In this document: positions 45,996 to 58,100 of the stretch, piece by piece | How positions within the stretch are numbered: the stretch's first letter is position 1 | How the letters are laid out: each line of letters opens with the position of its first letter | NCBI GenBank assembly: GCA_001662425.1 | Contig: BDDC01000001.1 | Location: 276,032-340,031 of the forward strand | Reading direction: 5' to 3' | Length of the DNA stretch: 64,000 bases | Origin: Chlamydomonas sphaeroides | Lineage: Eukaryota; Chlorophyta; Chlorophyceae; Chlamydomonadales; Chlamydomonadaceae | Notes under the pieces: generated by a model | The model's database searches: none | What the model saw: only the letters and a program-made list of their open reading frames with translations | Told to the model about the DNA's origin: nothing | Position numbers and translations under genes: made by a program

Positions 45996-48900
45996 CTACT
46001 CCTCCCCAGCGCCTGCCGCCGACCCTGTTCCCTCCCCGCCCGCCGCCGCCGCCCCAGCCCCCGACCCCAGCCTGGCCATGGCCAGCAGCGCCTCCAGCGT
46101 GTACCTCGCGTCGTTGCCGCCGTTGTGCAGCCGCGTGGCGGCGATGCCCAGGCACTTGAGCAGCACACGCAGACTAACCTGCGGCGGCGGCCAGCAGCGC
46201 GCGGGGGCGGCAGGCGCGGTGAGGGCAGGAGGCACCAGACACGCAGGCGTTGCTTGTCACCAGCGGCCATTGTTGGCCCCTGGGATGTGCTCCAGGCGGC
46301 CAGCGCGAGGCGACAGCCGCATGCACGCACGGGACCCGTGGGAGCCCACGCGTCGGCACGCACGCAGCGACAATCGGTGTGGTACGGCGGGCGCCGTCGG
46401 CCGGCCTCACCCCGGTGCGCTCCTGGCCCGGCCCTCCGCCCAGCGCCGCCCAGGCCACGTCCTCAGTGTCCAGCACCGCGGCGCCCGGCGGCAGCACCAC
46501 GCCCAGCAGCCCCGACATGGCCTTGAGGTCCTGAGACAGCCTGGCGGAGGAGGGCACGAGCGGCAGAGCGCCGCAAGGGCAGGGGCGGACGGCGGTCAGG
46601 ACAGGCAGGCAGGCGCGCGAACAGAGCGGCCGCGGGAAGAAACCGCTGCAACCAAGCGGAACGGCCGCCCGCAGCGTGTGCAGCACCCCGCTACAACCCG
46701 GCTACGCGTAGGCTACATAACAGGTAGCTGTTGCAAGAGCAGTGACAGAGGTCCCAGTGCAGACACCATTCCCCGTACCAGCTACGCTAGGGAAGGTCCC
46801 ATGTCAACCGCCCCCAGCTGCAGCCCGCCGCCACGTGCCGCACCCGGGCGGGGCTAGCGCATAGGCCCCCTGACGACGGCTGTAAGCCGCTCGCGACCGC
46901 AGCAGCTCAGCGCTCACCCGTGGCCGACCAGCACCACCTGCACCGGCGGCATCCCCTCGTCCTCCTCGCCCTCCTCGCCGCTCTCCCCGCTGCGCTCCTC
47001 GCCGCCGCTCGCTGCCGCCTCCTGCGCGCCCTGCCGCGCCGCCCGCCGCCAGTCCCGCCACACGGCCGCGCCGTAGCCGTCGAGGTCCGCCTGCAGCGCC
47101 GCCGCGCCCTCGGCCAGCGGGCCCCGGGTGCTGGTCCCGAAGTTGAAAAAGTCCTTGTGGTCGGGCACATGGAACTTGTTGCGCAGGGCGTCGTTCTCCG
47201 ACGCAATGTGGTGCCTGGCGGAAGATTGAGGGCGGGTGCGGCATTGGGCGGCTGGCGGCGGACGCGATGGGACAAGGCGAGTGCCGTTGCCCCCTGGTTG
47301 TAAAGGACGAACCCCGCTCAGCCGTGTTTAATTGTCGACTGCCCAACTGAGTACGGCAGCGCCAAGCTGGAGGTTGAGGGGCGACGCGGCTACCAAACGG
47401 GAGCAGGAGAGGAGTAGCGCGCCATGCGCTACTGTGCCGCTGTCCCCTGGCTCGCGCCACGCTCACCGCGACGCGAGCTGCTGCGTCAGGTTGTCCCACA
47501 TGGTCCAGCCTATCTCCGTCACCTTGCTGTTGTCAAGCTCCCACCTGCGCAACACGGCCGCCGCGCGTCAGCCACAGCGCTTGCGTGGCGGTGGCCCCAC
47601 ATGCGGCCAGCGCACGGCCCGGAAGGGCGGCACACAGGAGGGCATCCTTCCAAGGGACGCTAGCAACGCGGAGGGGCCTAGCTAGCTACCTGGTTGCCGG
47701 CACCCAGCCAGCTGTCGGCCGCACATCGCACCGCGCAGCCCGCGCCAGCAACCCGCAGACGTGCAGCGCAGCGCCGCCCATTCACTAAGCCGAGCATGAG
47801 GGCCGACCCCCAGCCACGCCCGAGAGCGGACCCACCACTCCAGGTCTACGGAGCAGAACACCACAAGCGGCGAACGCCGGCGCGCGCCGACGCCGCCATG
47901 GCCCTGCGGCGGCGCCGGCGCCGCCGCCAGGCACGATGTCGAAGCCTCGCCGGCGCCGCGGTCCTTGGCCGCGTCCGCCGCGCTGCAGCCCGCGGCGTGG
48001 CCCTGGCCGTGGGTGCCGGCGCTGGCGCCGCCGGGGATGGTGGACACGAAGCGGGGGGTGCTGGGCGGCCACATGGGCGTAGCGGCGCTGCTGGGGGCGA
48101 TGGAGGACCAGCCGCTGGGGCCGCCGCTGTCGGGGCCGGACACGCCCGACTGAGGCGAGGGGCAGGCTGCGGCACCGCCGTTGCCGGCCTCGCAGCGCAG
48201 CGCGCGGAGCACGGGCAGCTCGGCCGGGCTGTGCCCTGCTGTGACGCCGTTGCCGTTGCCGTTGCCGTTGCCGTGGTGTGGTGCGTTGTTGGTGCATGCG
48301 GTCGCGGCGGCGGGCGCCGTGCTGGGCCCCCCATCGTCCTCGTCCAGGGACGCGACGGCGGTGGCCAGAGGGTGCGAGTGCAGCTGGGGCTCCTCGGCGG
48401 CGCACTCTGGCAGCTGCTCCGGGCCCTGGCGGGCGTCCGGGTCGAACTGCACCACCCAGCGGCGGAGGTTCTCCAGCTGCACCTGGGCCCCCGCCAGCTG
48501 GTGGGCCTGCTTGAGCTCGCGAGCGTGGCGCTTGAGCTCCTTGTACAGCGCCGCGACAGCGGCCTCGTCTGCCGGGGTTTGGGGCAGGGGGAGGGGCGAG
48601 GCGGGCACCGGGCAGGGTGCGTTGAGCTTGGCCCTGTGGCATGCTCCGGTGCAGGTCAGGGCTCGGAGCTGGGGGCTCGGAGCTGGGGGCGTGGGCACAG
48701 TGGGTCACGTTCGCAAGGTGTAATGATGCAGCCCTGCGTGTACGCACCTGCCAAGCTCAGGGGCTGCACGTCCTCCACCGCGCCGGTCTCCGGGCGGATG
48801 GTCGGCCGTTGAGGCACGGTTTCGCCCTTCAGCAACGGCTCAAGGACGTCGTGCAGCTCGAGGTCGCAGGCCACCAGTGCGTCCGCGTCCATGTACAGGT

Positions 48901-49066
48901 TGCGCTTGCCTCCGACTGTGGCCGCAGCGAAGCCATGTCGGCCAACAAGGAAGCTGTGGTGCTTGAAGACTGTTGCGATAGCTCGCTGGCAATCTGGGTG
49001 CCCGCTAAGGGCATGCGTCCAGAGCTGCTCGTAGGCATTGAGCGAGAAAAGTTGTTGTTCGGTCAT
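45996..49066 (-). CDS. Gfd2/YDR514C-like RNase H-fold protein, putative DEDD exonuclease
   Basis: Six exons: 49066-48748, 48568-47836, 47544-47467, 47214-46918, 46540-46411, 46178-45996, in phase, 579 aa. Residues 1-~105 form an unrecognised domain (MTEQQLFSLNAYEQLW, CDLELHDVLEPLL). Residues ~110-330 start with a short coiled coil (ALYKELKRHARELKQAHQL) and become low-complexity, with an Asn-Gly repeat coded by a GTTGCC microsatellite at 48241-48272. From ~340 the RNase H-like fold appears: VVFCSVDLEWW, DNSKVTEIGWTMWDNL, HVPDHKDFFNFG, LDTEDVAWAALGG, and RLHNGGNDARYTLEALLAMA. The spacing of DLE, the Asp in LDTED and the terminal HNGGNDA block is that of DEDDh-type 3'-5' exonucleases and of fungal Gfd2/YDR514C. 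Substrate and activity are unknown. Only 179 bp separate it from the apyrase gene downstream of which it starts. Confidence 0.75.
48241..48272. repeat. coding hexamer repeat (GTTGCC)n
   Basis: About five tandem GTTGCC units on the plus strand. On the minus strand it lies in exon 2 of the Gfd2-like gene and codes for a Gly-Asn repeat (GNGNGNGN). Length changes of whole units would keep the frame. Confidence 0.85.
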
Positions 49067-49245
49067 CGGTAGCGTAGAAGTACGTATAAGTTAGGATAGC
49101 GCTCACGTCTGTTGTCTGTCACATGAGAGGGATATTGAGCCCGCTGTGTCCGGCGTTCTGCTTTACTGAGCACACTCCACGTCAGCCATCGTGACATCGG
49201 GCATCAACTCCCCTTAACCCCCACCTCCCCCGACCCCCGAGCCCC

Positions 49246-52200
49246 TCACGCCCACCACGCTCTCCGCTGCGGCGTCTGCCGACCGCGCGAGGCCACCGGC
49301 AGCATCGTCCCGCTGCCACCGCCGCGCATGCTGCCCATGCCCACGCCGCCCATGGTGCCCACGCCCAGGCCGCCCATCGCGCTGCCGCCGGGCATGCGGC
49401 CCCAGCGCTGCACCACCATCCGAGCCAGCCCATACACCGCACACCACACCAGGACCACCACCACGAACGCGCCCCACAGGACCGTCAGGCTCAGGCCCGG
49501 GCCCATGCTCGCGGGCCACGCCTCGTCCCCGTCGCCCTCCTCCCCGTCGCCGCCGCCAGCCCCCGCGGCGCCCGAGCCGTCGGTCGCGCCGTGCAGCCGC
49601 GCCGCCGGCAGCGGCAGCAGCCGCGCCGCCAGCCGTGCCAGCAGCGGCGGCTCCGGTCCCATGCCGGGGAGGTGCAGCGCCTCCGCCAGCGCGGCTCCGA
49701 TGGGCCAACCGACGTCGCCCGAGCCTGCGCGACAGCAGCGGCAGCGTTGCGGCGGCTCAGCACACTAGCCCAGTTCCCACAGACCCACAAGCCTGGCGCC
49801 CCAAGTAACCCCCAGCTCAGCCCGGCCGGTGCAGCCGCATTGCGGCGTCACGCAGCGCCCAGGCTCCCACGCCGGCTGCTGCCCACGGCATCCAAGCCAA
49901 CCGAAGCGCTGCGCGAACGCCCCGCGGGACGGGCCTGCTGCCGTACCGTGCCGTACCGTGCCGTACTCACCCACGGTGTACTGCTGCGTCGACAGTCCTA
50001 GCCCCGCAGCCAGCAGGTGCGCCACGTAGGGCCCCCAGGTGCAGTACTTCTCCACGTTGATGTGGTGCCCCAGGGGCCCCTCCACCTCGGGCCAGCGCCG
50101 GCCGCAGTGCGTCTGGGCCGCCGCCAGCAGCTCGTCGGGGCTGTCATCCGGCTGCAGGCCGAAGAACTTGTGCACCACGTAGAAGCCGGTGAGCGCCACG
50201 AACTGGCCCTGCGGGATGGCCGGGGGTTGGTTGGGATCCTGGGGTCTGCTGTGCTAGCAGAGAGGCGAGACGGGCATGGGCCTGGGGCCGGGTGCGACCA
50301 CAGCCGCTGCCGGTCCGCAAGCAGTGACTGGCGGCGACCGCCGTCCTGGCACCGGACCGGCACCAACGCGACGCAGCCCGCGCACCTGCAGCGGCGGCTG
50401 CGCCCAGCCCAGGAGGCAGTGGCCGGCGCCCCCGCACTCGGCCGAGGCGTTGACGGTGGCCGCCACAAGGGCCCGGCAGGCGTCCCAGTCGGGCGCGCCC
50501 ACCAGGTGTACGACGGCGGCGGCGGGCAGCATGTCGTGCGCGTGCACCCGGGTGTACGGCCGGGAGAAGCCTGGCGGGCGGGAGGGCAGGAGACCGGGGT
50601 GAGGGGAGGGCATGTAATGGGCAGAGGTTGCAAGAGCAGTGACAAAGGTCCTGGTAGAGCGCTGGGTGGCAGTGTGCAGTGTGGGGGATGGGATGCGGCG
50701 GCGCGGGAGGACGGGGGACTGGTGGCGGACAGGCGCTGCGCTGGCTGCGTACCGTCATGCAAGCAAGGGTGCTCCACCGTCAGCAGCATGCCGTCGTCGT
50801 CGACGGCAGCGCCGTCGGTACGCGTGACGGCGGTGCTGCCGCCGCTGCCGCTGCCGCCGCCGCCGGCCCCTCGGCGAGCATTGCCTTCGTCCGCGGCCGA
50901 AGCCGTCCCGTCCGCGGCCGCGACGACCGTCCGGGCCGCCGCCGCCGCTGCCGCCGCCGCCAGCCCCGCCGCCACCTCCAGGTGCTGCTCCGACGTACGG
51001 CCGCCGGCGACCGATCCCGCCGCCGCCAGGCCCGCCGCCGCCGCCGCAGCGGCGACGACGGTGGAAGCTGTTTCTGACGTGCCGCTGTCCACAGACCCCG
51101 ACAGTGCCAGGCCCCGCCGCTGGGCCGCCGACCCCTCCTCCTCACCGCTGCTATCTCCTCCGCTCGCTCCCCTGCTGGGATCACATAGGGGAATCACATC
51201 GCCGCCGCTGCTGCCCACAGCTCCCGGGCCACAGCCTTGCTCGCTCGCCAGCACTCGTGTTGCCGTAGGATCGCCCTCGCTGTCGCTCTCCCCATCCATG
51301 CCCCCGTCGCCGCTGGCCTCAGCCGCCTCCAGCAACGTTCTCCGCCGGCCGCCAGCCGCACCGCCGGCCCCCGCCACGCCCGTGGCTGTGGCGCCAGCTG
51401 TGGCGCCAGCGGCTGCCGCCTCTGAGGCCCCGCCGGCTGCCGCGCCTGCCGCGCCATGCACTGCGCCGCCAGCCGCGCCAGCACCTCCAGACCCCGTGGC
51501 CGCCGCTGCCACTGGCGCGGTGCCGCCGCCGACGCCCGCGCCCGCGCCCACCGCGGTGGCGCCTCCGGCTGCGACAGCGCCCGCTGTGGCTGCCCCGCTG
51601 GCGTTGACGTGCTTGCCCTGCGCGGCCGCGAGCTGCTCCTTGACCAGCTGGATGATGCGCTCCGAGTCGCGCTTCTGCTGCTCCAGCGCCGCCGCCTGCG
51701 TGCGCAGCTTGGCGGCGGCGTCGTCAGCAGCCGCGCTGCCGCTGCCGCTGCCGCCGGCTGCAGTCGTGGTGCCGGCGGCGGCCGCTGGCGAGGGCGATGC
51801 CTGGGCGGGGGCGGCTTGGCTGGTGGCCACGGCGGCGCGCGCGGGGGAGCGCTGGTACTGGGGCACGTCCACCGGCTGCACCGCAGCTAGGCCCTGGGGC
51901 GGCGGCTGGCCCTGCGTCTGCACCTGTTCCCGGCTGCGCTGCGCTGTTGCAGAAGAATCGGACCCCGCGGCGTCGTGCGCGGCGCCCTCTGCGCCGGCCC
52001 CCGAGCCGCTGTGCTCTGCGGCAGCGACGGCCGCCCCCGACTGCTTGGCGGCGGCACCCGCGGCCTGCGCCGCCCCGGCAGAGGCGCTGGCAGCGCCGCC
52101 GGCAGCTGCAGGGATTGTGGCTGGGCTTGCCGGCGCCACTGCGGCTGCCCCTGCGCCCGCGCCCGCTGAACTCAAGGCCGCCGACCCCTCGCCGTCGGTC

Positions 52201-54862
52201 GTTGTAGCGGGGCTGGCGGCAGCCCCCTCGGAGCTGCCGGTGGCAACCTCCGAGCGCGCCGCTGCCTCCGGCGGCGGGGTTGATGCATGGGCGGCGACGG
52301 GCGGGGCCGGGTCTTCGGTGTGTCCGCTGCCTGAGCGCAGCGCCGGCCGCTGCGGGCGCTGCAGCGCAAAGTCTAGGTGCTCCGCTGCGGAGCCATTCTT
52401 GGCTGGCGGCGGCGCCAGCGGCGGGGCCCGCGGCGGCACATTCAACATGGCCTGCGCGGCATCCAGCAGCGGCAGGGCGCTCGTCAGCGTGGCGCTGTGC
52501 TTTCACAACAGAGCAACGCCCAGCGCAGCCTCACGCACGCCCCCTGCGGCTGTGCACAGGTCACAGGTACTCACCGCCAGCAGCAGCGTAACGGAGCGGT
52601 CGAAGGCGTCGTTGAGGCCGTACCGCTGGAACGTGTGCGTCACCAGCGTGTAAGCGCGCGCCCCGAGCACCACGCTACGCGTGGCGGGCGGGCCAGCGCC
52701 GCGGCCGTGCGCCTCCGCCGCCGACTCGGCCGGGCCGCGCTTGTGCAGCCGGCCGCGGTATGAAGGCAGCTGCACGCCCGCGCCGCCGTCGGCTCCGTGT
52801 CCTCCCGATGACGATGCGGAGGCTGACGAGGAGCCCAGCTGCCGGTCCTGCAGGTGCAGCTTGTGCCGTGCTGCGCCGTGCTGTGCGGAGTCATGGCGTG
52901 CGATGCCCTGCAGGCCGTGGCCGGCGGCGGCGGCGGTGGCTTCGAAGCGATGGTCGGCAGAGGCAAAGCCGTGCTCGGCCGAGTGGCCACCGCTGCTGAG
53001 CTGCAGAAGCGACCGGTGCGGCAGCTCCTTGCGCGAGTGCTGCGCGCCGGCGGCGGAGGCGACTTCGGCGGCAGAGCCGCCGGCGGCGCCTTCGCTGGCG
53101 GCGGCCAAGTCGCTGAGGCGGTGGGAGCCGGCGACGAGTTGCTGCCGCAGCTGCTGCCTGAGCCACTGCCGGCGGGGCATTGTCTCCCGGCAGAAGACCA
53201 TCTGCAGGCAGCGAGGCAGCAAGCGCAGGGTGTGGGACGGCAGGAACAACACTCCAGCACCGCGCGGGCTTGCTGACTGCCCCGCTCAGCTAGCCATCCC
53301 ACCGAAGGCACGCAGCGTGACAGCAAGCCATGTGGATGGCCAGCTTCGCAGGCGGGTATTGCTTGTAACTCATGCAACGTCCACCCACCTCGAGGGAGGA
53401 GCCGCCCAGGTCCAAGGACCCAACCGTCGACACCAGCGCAGTGCTGCCGCCCTGGGCCCCTGCCGCAGCAGCCGAGTCCCCGTCCCGAGTCGCCGCGGCA
53501 TGGGAACCGTCGGCTCCGCTGCCGCCCCCGCCGCCCCGGCGGCCCAGCGCCGCTGTGCCTTCAGACTCGGCGCGCACGGCCTCGATGGCGGCCGCGGCCG
53601 CGGCGGTGGTCTGCTGGTCCAGCGACCCGCGCAGGTAGTTGATCGCGATCCAACCGTACACTCCCTCGTCCGTGCCGCTGATGATGCGGGCCCAGGCCGG
53701 ATCAAACCTGGCGCATGCGGCGGCGGTCAAACCGGGCGTCGTTGCAGGGAGCGGGACCACGAGTCGTTGCAGGGACCGGCAAAGGCCAGGCGCACGCACG
53801 GCCGGGCTCTGCAGTGCAACTGCCACGTGCCAACCCATGGCCTGCGACGCGAGGCGCGTGGCTGCGGCTCTGCGCATGTGGCTCACCGGAAGCCCGAGCC
53901 GCGCAGCACGGCGCGCGTCCGCTCCAACAGGTCGTGCTGCTTGTCCTGGTGCAGCCGCCGCACGCCTGGAGCAGGGGTAGGAGCATCACCGCGCGCCGGC
54001 AGCCGTCAGGCATCGGGACGGCTACCTGCGGAGTGGGTGCTGAGGCCGGCACGACGGCCGCCTGAGGCCGCGCCGATGTGGGTCGGGAGCCCAAGGGCCC
54101 GAGCACCTGACCCACATGCCGCCTACGCGCGGCGCGCAGCGCTGGTGCTGCGTACGGCCGCTGCGTCCGTGTGCTGCTAGGCCTGCAAAGGTACGCACCC
54201 GCCGTGGCGAACAAGAAGATGGGGACTGCATGCAGCTGGCGCGGCGGTATGACGGCCCGCGCCCAGTCCAGCAGCGGGCCTAGGGAGTGGGCCAGCAGGT
54301 CACCCGGGGGCCGGTCCGCAAAGGCGTCCAGGCCGGGCAGCGTCTCCACTCTGTTGTAGGAGCCTGGTGCAGGCGCCAGGGGTGAGAACCGAGGCATCAT
54401 CGACGTGCTGGGGTGGACTTCAAGTGTAGCGCATTGCTAGGGCATTGCGGTCGAACTGGTAAAGAGGGGTAAGACGGCGAGCGGGCCGGCCACAGGGCTG
54501 GATGTTAGGAAATAGTGCTGGCCGCCTCGTGCTCACTCGTGCCGGGCTTCTTGGGCACCAGTCCCGCTGCCGCTGAGGGCGGTATGAGTTCCAGCTGGGG
54601 CATGCCGGCCCTGGACTTGACATAGTGCCAAGTGAAGACGTAGCTGCGGGGTCGGACACCGCGGCAGGGGCAGCCGCGGGATGGTGAGGTCGAGCTGGGA
54701 CAGTTGCTGTGGGGACGCAACTCACATGCGCGTGCCAGAGCTCCCACAGTCGACGACTGCGACATGGTGTCCGCTGATTGGTGCCCGCGCCCACAGGAGC
54801 AGCGCTGTTAACGCTGCGACCAAGGTGATTGAGCAGTATAGCGGGGATAGGCGCGCTGGCAT
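49246..54862 (-). CDS. GDA1/CD39 nucleoside phosphatase (apyrase) with a very large insert
   Basis: Ten exons: 54862-54726, 54643-54537, 54363-54199, 53965-53887, 53707-53389, 53201-52575, 52499-50753, 50570-50386, 50208-49971, 49724-49246, in phase, about 1360 aa. An N-terminal anchor (ITLVAALTALLLWA) precedes ACR1 (VVDCGSSGTR, ~37-45). Then come ACR2 (FLFATAGG, ~132), ACR3 (ISGTDEGVYGWIAINY, ~165-180; the Glu next to Gly is the likely catalytic base), ACR4 (LDLGGSSLEV, ~262) and ACR5 (GWPIGAAL, ~1206). A membrane helix (LWGAFVVVVLVWCAVYGLA) lies near the C-terminus. This two-anchor layout with a large lumenal or extracellular part is that of NTPDases, which hydrolyse NTPs and NDPs. Typical members are 450-650 aa. 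Here roughly 780 residues of Ala/Gly/Ser low complexity, mostly exons 6-7, lie between ACR4 and ACR5. Conserved sequence resumes at FSRPYTRVHAHDMLPA. Confidence 0.88.
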
Positions 54863-55142
54863 GCTAACGTCCGCGCCGTGCCGCGCTGATCACGGCGGTT
54901 CACCAGCCGCTATATTGTTTGAGTTGGGTCTGGACATCCCAAGTTGCCTCGCAATTGCTTCAACGCGTCTGCAAGTGCCCTCTCGAATTGGAGATATGTA
55001 AAGGTGCTTACGTTCTATGCAGCTATAAGCGCGTGTCAATACTCGGTCCGTTGCATGCAGGCGAGTCGCTTGCCACCACACGAACACACTTGACACCCGA
55101 CCAACCCCCGGCACCGACTTCTTTGCCGCCAACCCCGAATGT
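54863..55142. promoter_or_regulatory. short gap between the HemW-like stop and the apyrase start
   Basis: 280 bp between two genes on the minus strand. It must hold the 3' UTR of the HemW-like gene and the apyrase promoter. It is moderately AT-rich around 54900-55040. No specific element is identified. Confidence 0.4.
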
Positions 55143-58100
55143 TCAAGCGCGCGCAACCTGCGGCTCGGTCGAAGTGATGTCGAACGCAGCAAACACGTCG
55201 CTGATGATGTCGTTCGACAGCAGGAAGCCGTCAGGGTCCGCGAGCCGCACCCGCACGCCTCTTCCCGACTGCCCGCTCCCGCCAGACCCCGCCGCCGCCA
55301 GCTCCCGCCACTCGCCTTCCTCGTCCCCGCCCTGCCCTGCCCCACACGGCCCCTGCTGCGCCGCCTGCCTCCCAGCAGCCATCAGCGCCACCGCAGCCTC
55401 CGCCAGGCTGCAGGTCCGCCCCTCGGCATCCACCGCCAGCACCGTCTCCACGCGCTCATGCGGCAGCAGCGCTCGCAGCACGGTGCCAGCCGCCGCCTGC
55501 CCGAAGCGCCGCCGCAGGTCCATCAGGTCCAGGCCATCGGCGGTGCGCAGGCGCAGCATGATGGTGTCGAGCAGCAGCTCCTCCTGCAGGGGGCGCCACT
55601 CAAGGGCGGCGTACGGACGCGTGAGGCCTGCTCGCAGCGGCCCCGCCAGGTGGCGCGGGTTGACTGATAGCGAAAGGGGGCCGTGGCAAGGCCTCTAGAC
55701 CGAGCTTTGAGCACATCGTGAGCCGTCCTGGTGCAGCCCCTGGCGCCCGCGCTTGCCTGTGACTCCTCCGGCAGGTGCGCGCCCGGCAGCGCCGCGCCGC
55801 CCGCCGCCGCGAACTCCGCCACCCACGCCTCGTACTCCTTCATGCGCGCCGGCCGGCTGAAGCGGCGCCCCTGCGGGCGTGCAGCCGTGCAGCGATGTAG
55901 GGCGACAAGGGCCGGCCGCTGCGCGTCAAAATGCAGCCGTGTACGGCCCCTGGCAGGGCGCCGTCAACCTCACAGTGCCTCCAGCCGACAGTGCCGGCCC
56001 TCAGCCCCGATCCCGGCCCGGCCCGCTGCGGCTCCTGTGGTGCCTGCGGCCGCACCCCGTGTCCGGCGCCTGCGGCCACCACAGACCACGTGCCTGCAGG
56101 TAGGAGGCGGCGCCCAGGCCAAACGCGTAGTAGGGCATGCCCCGCCAGTAGACCTGGTTGTGGGCGCAGCGGTGGCCGGGCCGGGCGTAGTTGCTGACCT
56201 GCGGGTCCGCGGGGGAAGGGGCATCGGCACGAGGGTGGGTTGCCTCGCGAAGAGCAAACGACAACGGAGCATGCGCGCAGGCGCGCCACCATGAGACTTC
56301 CCGCATGTGCCGCGGGGGCAGCCCGGCGAGGGAGGGCGTTGCGACGTCGCGGCGGGACTCGGCTTGGGGCTTGGGGGTGGAGTGCCAGGCGCGCCATGGA
56401 CTGCGAGAGCTGCTGGCGGCGCTCACAGGCGAGAGACGGCGGTGGACGCACTGGTTTGGCGACAACATACAACGGAGCCGTACCTCGTAGTGCTCGTACC
56501 CCGCCTCCGTGAGCAGCCGCGACGCGATGCCGTACATGTCCACCGCCGCCTCGTCCGGCGGCAGCGACAGGCGGCCCGCGCGCTGCCAGCGCTCAAACGG
56601 CGTGCCCTCCTCCACCTGGCCGACAGGCGGGGCCGGGGACCAGGCGACGGTCAGCACGCGGCGCCCCACCCTCCACCCTCCACCGCCGAGCAAGCAGGGG
56701 CACTATACCCACACGTGCCACAAGTCGAAGGCCCCACAGGCCCACCAGCCTGCAGCTCGTACACAGACCACATTCCAGCCCCGCCGCGTGGGGGCGCCCC
56801 GCGTCTCGTTGGGCTTCTTGGCACCTACATGCGCTTCACGTTCATGTGGGCCATGCCCTGCGCGAAGAACCTTCCACACACAGCCCCACCCACCTGCAGG
56901 TCGTACACGGACACGTGGTCCGGCCCTGCCGCGATGGCCGCCCGCAGCGAGGCCTCCCACTGCTCCCGCGTCAGCCCCGGCAGGCCGCTGATGAGGTCCA
57001 GGCTCCAGGAGGAGGGCGGGCAGGCCTGCAGCGCCGCCAGCGCGGCGTGCACCTCGGCCAGGTCATGGCCGCGGCCGCACGCCGTCAGCAGCTCCTGCGG
57101 GCCGCGGGGCGCAGGGGCGGTGCAGGGGCGGTGCAGGGGCGGTGTGGGGGCGCTGGCGCAGGCGGGAGGATGCGGGACGGCGTGTACATGTGCGTGTGTG
57201 TGTGTGCAAGGGACGCGAGGCATGGCGGCTGTGCACTAGGTGCAGCCGCCGCTGCCGCAGGCAAGCCCGCGCAACCCGCCCGCCCGCCTGCACGCCCCAC
57301 GCTGTGCCGCCCTGCCGCCTTCCCCAACTTCTGGAGCGCCTGCATGCGCACACTCAGCCGGCTATGACGCCAGACTCCAACACGGTGCCGACCGCGCACC
57401 GCCCCGAGCACGCACCGCCCCGAGCACGCACATGCGCACGTTCCTCGTGCCCTTCCGACGCCCCCCGATGCGCCCCTTCCTCAACCTCTCCTCTCAAACT
57501 CAGCAACCCATCTTCACTGCACGTCTCCACCAGTACACCCTCTCCGCCGGCACCCACACCTGCTGGAAGGCCTGTACGCCCACGCTCAGCCGGCTGACGC
57601 CCAGGTCCCGGTACTCAGCCAGCCGCGCCGCGTCGAAGGTGCCCGGGTCCGCCTCCATCGACACCTCGGCGCCCGGCGCGATGCCCCAGCGGCCGTCCAG
57701 CGCCGCCAGGATGCGGGCCAGCAGCCGCGGCGGCAGCAGCGAGGGCGTCTGGGGTGGGTGGCGGGCCGCGACGGGAAGGGCAGCCGGGCGGTGGTCGCGG
57801 TGCGGGCCAGCAGCCGTGGGCCCGCAGCGAGAGGGCGTCAGCGGGGGTGCGCCGCAACGCGGCCGGGGCGCTGGGTCGCTGGAGTGGGAATGGGGCCGCT
57901 GGAGTGCCGGTGGCCGGGCAAGCCATGTTCGCCGCTTGAGCCACGGTAGCAGAGCAGGGCGCCCCGATCGCTTGCAACCTTGGGCTGCTGGCCCTGGCTC
58001 AGTACGCAGTGTGCCGCAACCAACCCACAGCCCCGCCGCGCAGATGGCGCGACGCGAGCCCACGCACCCCTCCGCCGAAGAACACGGTCTGCAGCGGGCC

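Noticed and set aside
50017..52653. 878-codon open frame on the plus strand
   Set aside because: It is the antisense shadow of the Ala/Gly-rich apyrase exon 7 in GC-rich DNA. The minus strand carries conserved motifs and phased splice sites; the plus strand has none.
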